Positions 56,510 to 64,000 of a stretch of DNA of 64,000 bases are shown here, piece after piece. Source of the DNA: Brachionus manjavacas (lineage: Eukaryota; Rotifera; Eurotatoria; Ploima; Brachionidae). The stretch's first letter is position 1, and the number at the start of each line of letters is the position of its first letter. Location: positions 558,001 through 622,000 of the forward strand of contig JAHQIY010000002.1 of the NCBI GenBank assembly GCA_019054805.1, in the 5' to 3' direction. The notes below the pieces were generated by a model. The model saw only the letters and a list, made by a program, of their open reading frames with translations, made no database searches and was not told the origin of the DNA. The position numbers and the translations under genes were made by a program.

Positions 56510-57282
56510 CAGACTTGTTTTTAAGTCACAGTTTTAAGTCTAACTCACAAAAATTTAAGTCAAAGTTATGACTTGACTTAAATTTTTTTTTTTTTTAAGT
56601 CAAAGTCATGACTTAACTTAAATTTTTTTTTTTTTTTTTAAGTCAAAGTCATGACTTAAAATTTTTTTTTTTTTTTTTAAGTCAAAGTCATGACTTAAAA
56701 TTTTTTTTTTTTTTTTAAGTCAAGTCATGAGTTAGATTAGAAATACTTTTAATTATTTATTTCATTAAAATTGAGTATTATTGGTAGTGGATGATTGTTG
56801 GCCGTTGGTTTTTTTTTTTTTTAATAAAATTATGTTTTTTTTTTTAATTAATAAACATATTTAATTTTCTTAACTTTTTAATTTTTTATGATATTTTGGC
56901 ATCTTTTTTTTCAGCGCCGCAGTCCCAAATTCTGGCCGCCAAGCTGAACGGCTAAATGACCGCCCGCCACAATGTTGACCGTAACTTTGACTTGCCGCTT
57001 TTTTTTTAACGATTTTTTAAACTTAAAAATTTTTAAGTCATTGACTTGACTTAAGAAAAAAAAAAAAAAATTTTAAGTCATTGACTTGACTTAAAAAAAA
57101 AAAAAAAAATTTTTAAGTCATTGACTTGACTTAAAAGAAAAAAAAAATTTTTAAGTCATTGACTTGACTTAAAAAAAAAAAAAAATAATTTTAAGTCATT
57201 GACTTGACTTAAAAAAAAAAAAATTTAAAGTCAAGTCATTGACTTGACTTGACTTAAGACTTGTGACTTAAAAACAACTCTG
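56510..57282. mobile_element. hAT-type non-autonomous element, copy 2, with subterminal arrays
   Basis: Flanked by the 8-bp duplication ATTTTATC (56502-56509, 57283-57290), inside the mariner right inverted repeat. Ends as in copy 1. Left array (about 56560-56740): repeated ttaagtcaaagtcatgactt with T-runs. Right array (about 57020-57240): six units of aagtcattgacttgacttaa with A-runs. A shared G+C-rich core lies between. Non-coding. Confidence 0.9.
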
Positions 57283-57329
57283 ATTTTATCGAAAACAAAC
57301 TCGCGCCAACCTTTATTGAACACCCGTTA

Positions 57330-58069
57330 GAATTACGAGGTCTACCACGACGTTTTGGACCATTTGAAGATTTTTGTACATCAGCTTGATAATTTTCCAA
57401 AAGAGTAGCTTGCTGTTGTTGCTGTTGAAATTCAGATGGTTGAATTTGTAAAGCTTTTTTTGTTTTTCCAGGATTACCCTTTTTTCTTTTTTGACCTAAT
57501 GGAACATCATGTGCACTTGGATGCCATTCAAGTTTTTTTTTCTTTACGAGATAAAGCTAATATATGTTTACAAACATAGCTTTTTCTATAAAAAGGACAT
57601 GTACACGTGCTTTGTCTCCAATCTGATGATATTTCAACTGTCAAAATAGTTGTTGCCAAATTATACCATTTGTCAAAATCATTCACATCAATTTAATTAA
57701 AATTGTTTTTGTATTCGATGATTGATTCGTTATTTAGTTGTCTATTGGAATTTGCTTTAGAAGCTATGTAATACGATTAAGTTGAACTGTACAATTACTA
57801 CCTTGTGAATAACATGAAAATCGTCTTTTTTCTTGATTATCTAAATTCCCTTTTCTACATTTTTGCTCATCGAAAATGCCTCTGCATATTTTATCAGCTG
57901 TTTCAAAATCTTTAAAAATATAAAACTCGAAATATTGTTTATTTTTGCAACGTCTTTTTCTGGGTTGGTTCAAATCAATTTCTTCAGCAGCATTCAATAT
58001 ATCATTATTTGCTAATTGAACAGGGTCATTAACTATAGGTGTAAATTCAATGCTAGTTGAGTCAGCCAT
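57330..58069 (-). pseudogene. MULE transposase, N-terminal zinc finger and C-terminal SWIM/AT-hook only
   Basis: The 101-codon frame at 57764-58069 starts MADSTSIEFTPIV and has a Cys-rich FLYWCH/WRKY-like segment (RRFSCYSQGSNCTVQLNRIT). Downstream on the same strand, 57330-57680 encodes a SWIM finger (CTCPFYRKSYVCKHI), one frameshift at an A-run, a basic stretch, poly-Gln and KSSNGPKRRGRPRN (AT-hook). The catalytic domain that should lie between is deleted. Confidence 0.82.
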
Positions 58070-58283
58070 TTTTGTATGAATTTAAGTTTTATTTTTAATA
58101 ATAAATGTTGTTTATATATCATTTTTCAAGTTAATTAATTAAGTAATTCATTATTTAATTTTTTAGGAATCATAAAAAAAATTTAGCTATCATTAATTTT
58201 TTTTTTCTACAAGCAGTTAAAAAAAAATTTAATAGCAGAAGAAAAAATTTTACTAGCAGAAAGAAATAGATCTCTTTAAAATT

Positions 58284-59247
58284 AATAAAAATAATCATTA
58301 AAAAATGTCCGAGCAAAATGAATTTTTTTTGGTATTTTGAAGTTTATGATCAATTTTTTATGCTCAAAATGATCAAATCAATTTTTAATAATTAAATAAA
58401 TTGTTATTATTTAAAAAAATAAGTGCAGAAGTACATTTTTGGAGTTAACACACTTTGTGAAATCTACAGGTAAATTCTGCAAAAGTCTGCAAAATGCAAA
58501 TCACTTAAAATTGTATCATTTAGATGTTGTGCCCTCTGCAATGTCCATCTTGATATTGCAGACTCTATAATTTTATTTAACAAATTATTTTTAAATCCAA
58601 AAATGTGCCTGTGCATTAATTCTATTTTGAAATAACAATTTAAATCATACTTAAAACTTTAAAGTGCCATTTTTTTCCGTTCCAGGTTGTGATTGTGGAG
58701 GCCAAATGTTCCTTTTAACGTTCCTAGAAGTAATTTTGATGTGCGGCCTGTTTAAAATCTAAATCCGTACTTTAAAAAAAATTAAATAAAAGTAATTGAC
58801 TTGACTTAAGACTTGTGACTTAAAGTCTGAATTTAATTACAATTTTTCAAAAAAAGGAAAATTTTTGTTGGCACTGAACTTATAAAGGTTCCAAAGGAAA
58901 ATAATAAAATAAAATCAAAATCAATTTTTTTCTTTATTTACTTTTTAATTTTGTAATTTAAATTATTTTTCATTTTACTATTCCCAAAGTCACTTTCTCA
59001 GCCATTTTTATCTAATTAAATTTTTTTTATAAATTAAATTTTATCAAAATGAACAAAATAAGCACACACTCTTTAAGTAACAAAAAAATTGTAAAGTTTA
59101 CACTTTCAAGACAAATTTTACCTTCAAGCAATCGCAAATGCAAATGCAAAATCAAAACCTATGCATATATTATTAGATTTAAAATTCACATGTTCCTTTT
59201 TATTTTAATAAAATAAAATTTAAAAAAAATAAAATTTTTTTACCATT
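58284..59247. other. Spacer upstream of WDR3
   Basis: AT-rich. 58440-58570 has gtctgcaaaatgca words of the dispersed family. 58790-58833 matches the right end of the hAT element (cttgacttaagacttgtgac, ending agtctg), without an evident left end. WDR3 promoter elements are not obvious. Confidence 0.45.
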
Positions 59248-62200
59248 ATGGGTTTGACCAAACAATATTTACGGTACGCAGCGACCAATATATTCGGCGT
59301 AATCGCCACATCACGCTCAAACATATGCCTCATAAAATTCAAAGGAACAACAGGCAAATACGCTGCAGTGGCAGCATGCGAATACGTCTTCATTTGGGAT
59401 CTTAAAAAATCCGAATGTGTCCTAAAATTGACCAGTGACAAGCCATCCGAAGTAACTTGTATAGAGCAGGATGAGAACAACATAAATCGACTAGCAGTCG
59501 GCTATTTGGACGGCTCAATCCGCGTCTTCGACCTAAAACAAAAACCAGCCTATGCAAATGATTACGGCACCCAGCTTAGCCTTGACCAAGAATGCATCAG
59601 CTCCTATTTAACATTTAATGGACACAAAACGGCCATTACCACTTTAAATTTTGACTCAGATGGTGTTCGATTGGTCTCAGGCTCAAAAGACACCGACATC
59701 GTCCTTTGGGACTTGGTGGGAGAGTGCGGTCTTTTTCGCCTAAAAGGCCACAAGTCGCCCGTAACGAGGGCTATTTTCATGACCAAAAGAAATCTGCTCA
59801 TAACATCTGCCAAAGATATGCTTGTAAAATTTTGGGATCTTGATACCAGACATTGCTTTAAAACGATTGTGTCACATAGATCTGAGGTAAATGACCTTAT
59901 GCTATTGAACGACGATAGCCGCTTGATTACCGGTTGCCATGACAACGAGCTAAGGGTGTTCGAGCTCACCTACACGGATGTGGAAAAAGAGCCTGGTCAA
60001 ATAGAAGAACCAAATTTGAAAAAGCTTAAAATAAATGATGACGAAAGCGATGAAATGGAAGAGGACTCGCTAAGCTCGGTGTTGGAATGCAACTTAATCG
60101 GCTCTTTAATTCGCGAAAGCAAGGACCCGCTGAGTCAGCTGAGAGTTGATCCAGCTATGAATGTTTTTTCGTCTCATTCAGCTAATGAAAAACACTTGGA
60201 ACTTTACAAAATAAATTCAGAAGAAGAGATCAAAAAGCGTCTTGCTAAAAAACTAAAAAAACAAAAGCGTAAAGCGGTCAACTCGGAGCTTGCCGAGTCC
60301 ACTGCTGACACTGAGATGGCCGCTATCGAAAAAACAGTCAATGATGAATTTACAAAAGTTTGCATGCTCAAGACCAAGCATAACATAAAGTATGTAGACT
60401 TGTTATGTGAGATGCCCAGTGAGAAAAAACGCTTGGTCAAGTCTAAAAATGCAGATGACCAAGATGAAGAGTATTTGTTCGATTGTAAAATAGGCTGCTT
60501 GCTACAAAATAATTTGATTGAGGTTTATTCTTGTAAAGTGACTAAAAAAGTGAATAGTTTGCATACAGCAACTTTAATGTATGCACTTGAGATGCCTGGA
60601 CACCGGACTGATGTACGCACATTGGCCTTTAGCTCTGATTCGACCGCGTTTATTACCGCTAGTGGTGACTCGATGAAAGTATGGAATCGAATGAGCTTGA
60701 GCTGTATCAGAACATTCAAATGTGACTATGCTCTTAGTAGTTTGTTTTTGTACGATGACAACCATGTGCTTATTGGGACCAAAGTAATGAAACAAAAAAT
60801 TTTTTTTAATTTAAATATAAATTAAGAAAAAAATACAAATGAGGAAAAAAAAAGCTTTGATTAATTTATTTTATTAAATTATTTAATCTAAGAGTGGTAA
60901 AATTCAATTGTTTAACATAAATTTGGCGTGTATGCTTGAAAACGTAATTGCTCATGATGACGATACAGCAGTTTGGTCATTGGCATTAGTACCCGATAAA
61001 GTAGACTTTGAAATGATTTTTAAAAAATTTTAAATTTTAAAAATTTTTTGCTTATTTGCTTCAAAGACCGGGTTCGTGAGTGCTGGAGCTGACAAAACTG
61101 TAAGATTTTGGACTTTTGAATTAGTTGATGATGAAGAATCCAAGACAAAGTAAGCAAATAATTTTATTTTATTAATTTTTTGTATATTTGTATGTGAAAA
61201 GTTCTATTAGATAAGTTAAAAAACAATAAGTAAATAAATCAAAATCAAGCTTAAAAGGTGCTTATATGTTGAAAATGAGCAGAATAATATTTATCTAGAA
61301 ATTCAGTAAAAAAATAATTAACTGATTCAGTTCTTATTTTTATTCAAGTAATATTACAATAAAGGAAAAAATTAAATTAAATCGTAACTTTTTTTTATTA
61401 ACTAATTAACAAAATAAAAGCAAAAAAAAGGAAAAAAAAGAAGAAAATTCTTCTCCCTGTTTTTTTAGTACAACCATTACATTGATTCTGTAAATTTTTA
61501 ATCATTAATTTAATTGCACATGTATAAATTTACTCATATCTAAATAAAATAAATTTTAGCGTATAAAACGGGTTATTAAGATGAAAATACTTTTTATTAA
61601 TAAAAGACTTTTTCAATGTTGAAAAACTTTATCAATGTAAAAATATATTATTTTTAAGTTCGAGAAAATATTTAAATTTCTTAATATTTAAATTTTTTAT
61701 TCATTTAAATTTTTAATTTCTAATTTCCAAAATACTCGGCGCCTTTTTATTTCTTTTTGGTCTTTATCTTTATCTAGCAATTGCTAGAGTGTTTTGAGTG
61801 TTCATTCTTTCAATTTAACTATAATCAGATTCATTTTCCAAATCAAGCATTTTAGAATCTTTTAAAAATTTTATTATAATTTTGGAAATAATTCTTAGGT
61901 TAACAAAAAGTTTTTTAAATCAAAATAGTTGCTTGTTTCAAAAAAGTTATTCTAAATGAATATAGCATTTTTATTAAGTAATTTTTAGTCACAAAAACAA
62001 TTTCTAGCTAAAGAGAAAATATAAAATATACCTAAAAAGCATTTTTTTTATAAAATAATAGGGAATTGAAATTTTTGAATAACCCTTATATTTTCGGTAT
62101 CTTTCTGAGATTAAAATGTACTGCTAATGTTTAAAGGATCACTCAAAGTTATAAGTACCATAAAAATTAATGAGCTAGGAATATAGGTAAGTATAATAGA

Positions 62201-63960
62201 AATTATAAAAGAAGTTTTCTAAAAGCAGTTATAAATAAACTGCTTTTAGAAAAAAGTTGGTTTTTGTAATAAAAATTAGTAAAAACATGCGTTCAAGTAC
62301 TTAAAAGACACAATTAGTTTATCTCTTCGATGCCAAAGATTTCCATTTCTTTTTATTTTTAAAGTTGTATTTAATTTAAATTTTAAAATTTACGCGTTTA
62401 AAATTCAACTCAAATTGGAAAGTCGACAATATTTTATGAATTATAATTTCCTTTTAAATAAAATTTTAATTTAAAACAAAATCATCATGATCCTTTTTAA
62501 AAAGACTGTTCTAAATTTAATATTGTTTTTACAATAGTATCAATTTTATATAATATTCTGTAAAATTCGGCAAAAATAAAATGTATAATGTCAGAAATTG
62601 ATAGATAAATGCAGAAAATATTATTTGGTAAATTCACAGCACAGTAAATTCTAAATTCTAAAGTTTTTCCAAATTTTTCATACATTCTCTTAAATTTAAA
62701 TAAATTAAAACAATACCTTTGAATATTTACAAAAATATTTCATAGAATTAAGTTTAACTCTATAATAGTCTTTGCAAAGATAAGACTTTCTATGTCTTAT
62801 GTATGAAAAAAGTCTTATCTATGAAAGTCATAGATAATTTAATAATTTTAATGATACTATAATAATTTTTAATTTTCACTATTTTTTACTGCATTTTTTT
62901 AAATTTTTTAATGAAAGTAATTTGTTTTTGCTATTTTTTTTGTAACTGTGTTAAAAAGATATGCTAGTTTTGCCTAAAAGTTTATTTTTTCTAATAATGC
63001 AAATACTAAAAAAAAAAACACAAATTTCACTTTTTCAAATCTTTAACCACTGAATATCAAACAGTAATTTACAATTTATTAGTTAATTAAATTATTGAAA
63101 ATGCAGGCTTTTTATTTGAATTGGATAAATAGTAAAATTCGTGAATTTTTTTCAGAGACTTTTTTATAAATGACAACATAATAGCTAAAATAAATATCTC
63201 AGATTCAAGTGAAAACTTTTACAAAGTCGAATTCTAAATTACAATTTACCCAAAACTTTTGAATCAAAGGTAAAAAACAACAAAATCCCTCAAAAAAAAT
63301 ATTTTCTAACATTTTAGCTCTTTGCCAGGTTCTCCAAAAATTCCTATAAATTTACAATAATTTTTCTTACTGAAAATTATGAAAAAATTAAAATGTTCGA
63401 CAAAACTAACAATTTAAATTTGTTTTTAAAAAGGAAACGTCTTTCTTTCATTCACCAAAAAACCTTGAAGCTCGACGATGATGTATTATGCATAAAAATA
63501 AGGTATAATATCAATTTATTCAAATTCCAAGTAAATAACTTGATCTTGGTCTTTAATCATCATTCAGTCCAAATGGAAAATTAATTGCAGTGGCTTTGCT
63601 AGACACAACTGTAAAAGTATTCTTCATGGATTCCTTGAAAGTAAACAAAGCAAATTTAATTAAAAAATTTATAACATCATTATTTTTTAGTTATTTTTAA
63701 ATTTATATGGTCACAAACAACCGGTTCTAAGCATGGATATTTCTTTTGATAACAGATTGATTGTGACCGGTTCGGCAGATCGTCACCTTAAAATATGGGG
63801 GCTTGACTTTGGTGATTGCCATCGATCACTTTTTGCTCATGAGGACAGCATAATGAGTGTTCAATTTGTTGGTAAGACTCATTATGTGTTCACGGTGGGA
63901 AAAGATGGAAAGCTTAAAGAATGGGATGCTGACAAATTCGAAAGGATCATAACTCTTGAT
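59248..63960 (+). CDS. WDR3: WDR3/UTP12 (Dip2) SSU-processome WD40 protein, 3' end outside window
   Basis: U3 snoRNP/UTP-B component needed for 18S rRNA maturation in the nucleolus (family knowledge). Visible exons: 59248-60783, 60893-61000, 61067-61149, 63434-63502, 63568-63640, 63691-63960, all in phase; the last ends at a GTACTC donor near the window edge. It starts [10 protein letters not shown], the conserved N-terminus. WD-type repeats follow: [61 protein letters not shown], then a Lys-rich insert ([15 protein letters not shown]) between the two propellers, [38 protein letters not shown], and [20 protein letters not shown]. The C-terminal Utp12 domain should lie downstream. Intron 3 is 2.3 kb, the others short. 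Confidence 0.93.
61150..63433 (+). other. WDR3 intron 3
   Basis: AT-rich intron of 2.28 kb. A local inverted stretch at 62770-62830 (aagataagacttt ... aagtcttatct) could form a hairpin. No coding or transposon signature is recognised. Confidence 0.6.
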
Positions 63961-64000
63961 GTACTCTCATTAGCTTTTATTAAGATTTACTGAAAATTAA

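Larger units (their letters stand above)
55275..57327 (-). mobile_element. mariner/Tc1 element inserted in the MULE
   Basis: TA duplication at 55273-55274 and 57328-57329. Termini ACGGGTGTTCAATAAAGG and its complement; inverted repeats of about 160 bp run through gattggttcatcgaaaat to gcagatacattatac. Without the hAT insertion it is about 1.27 kb. Confidence 0.9.
54995..58274 (-). mobile_element. MULE carrying nested mariner and hAT insertions
   Basis: Flanked by the 9-bp duplication TTTAAAATT (54986-54994, 58275-58283). Left end GGACTTTATTTCTTCTGC; right end, read inward, GAGATCTATTTCTTTCTGC. Removing the mariner (55275-57327) leaves a MULE of about 1.2 kb with the catalytic domain deleted. 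It belongs to the same family as 14897-15570. Confidence 0.88.

Noticed and set aside
56560..57240. CRISPR-like regular repeats
   Set aside because: Units are palindromic subterminal arrays of a eukaryotic hAT element with A/T-run spacers, not unique spacers.
59604..59969. 121-codon minus-strand frame
   Set aside because: Antisense shadow of the first WDR3 exon.

Overview
The window is AT-rich eukaryotic nuclear DNA from a bilaterian animal. Genes are spliced, with many 50-300 bp GT-AG introns and a few very long ones. The gene content is metazoan: a DAAM-type formin, the RING/PDZ ligase LNX, the bHLH-zip factor Mondo, a FOXN2/3-type forkhead protein, an SLC7 light-chain amino-acid transporter and the SSU-processome protein WDR3/UTP12. 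Very AT-rich non-coding DNA, short introns and a dense load of cut-and-paste transposons would fit a small spiralian such as a rotifer. That placement is inference; no marker in the window fixes the taxon.

Layout. 473-11306 (+): DAAM formin, nine exons. Intron 1 (4.2 kb) and intron 7 (2.9 kb) hold two copies of a fold-back element and a GGAATG-rich hairpin element. 12.1-16.3 kb: an unresolved minus-strand reading frame, a pogo/Tigger relic carrying a LINE tail, and a deleted MULE with 9-bp target-site duplications. 16285-21318 (-): LNX, fifteen exons. 22263-24798: a Tigger-like element broken by a MULE. 25448-35943 (-): Mondo, three exons, with introns full of LINE tails and inverted-repeat elements. 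36-43 kb: mostly non-coding, with weak coding-like pieces at 37.3-37.9 kb and a 5'-truncated LINE at 39 kb. 43580-44617 (+): intronless FOXN-like gene behind a TATA/initiator promoter. 47727-49597 (+): SLC7 transporter, ten exons. 49.7-58.3 kb: transposon graveyard (MULE MITE, hAT element, Tc1 relic with a retroposon inside, mini-mariner, then an hAT nested in a mariner nested in a MULE). 59248 to the window end (+): WDR3/UTP12, six exons visible, 3' end missing.

The genes do not form one pathway. They are ordinary single-copy housekeeping or developmental genes that happen to be adjacent. For the formin, LNX, Mondo and the transporter, exon joins were derived by hand and keep frame throughout, giving about 1075, 612, 1041 and 469 residues. 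For LNX and the transporter I checked nearly every exon length against its splice phase.

The most informative non-genic content is the nested transposon record. Target-site duplications of 8 bp (hAT), TA (mariner) and 9 bp (MULE) can be read directly, and one insertion is confirmed by an empty-site paralogue elsewhere in the window. I saw no tRNA, rRNA or CRISPR array.
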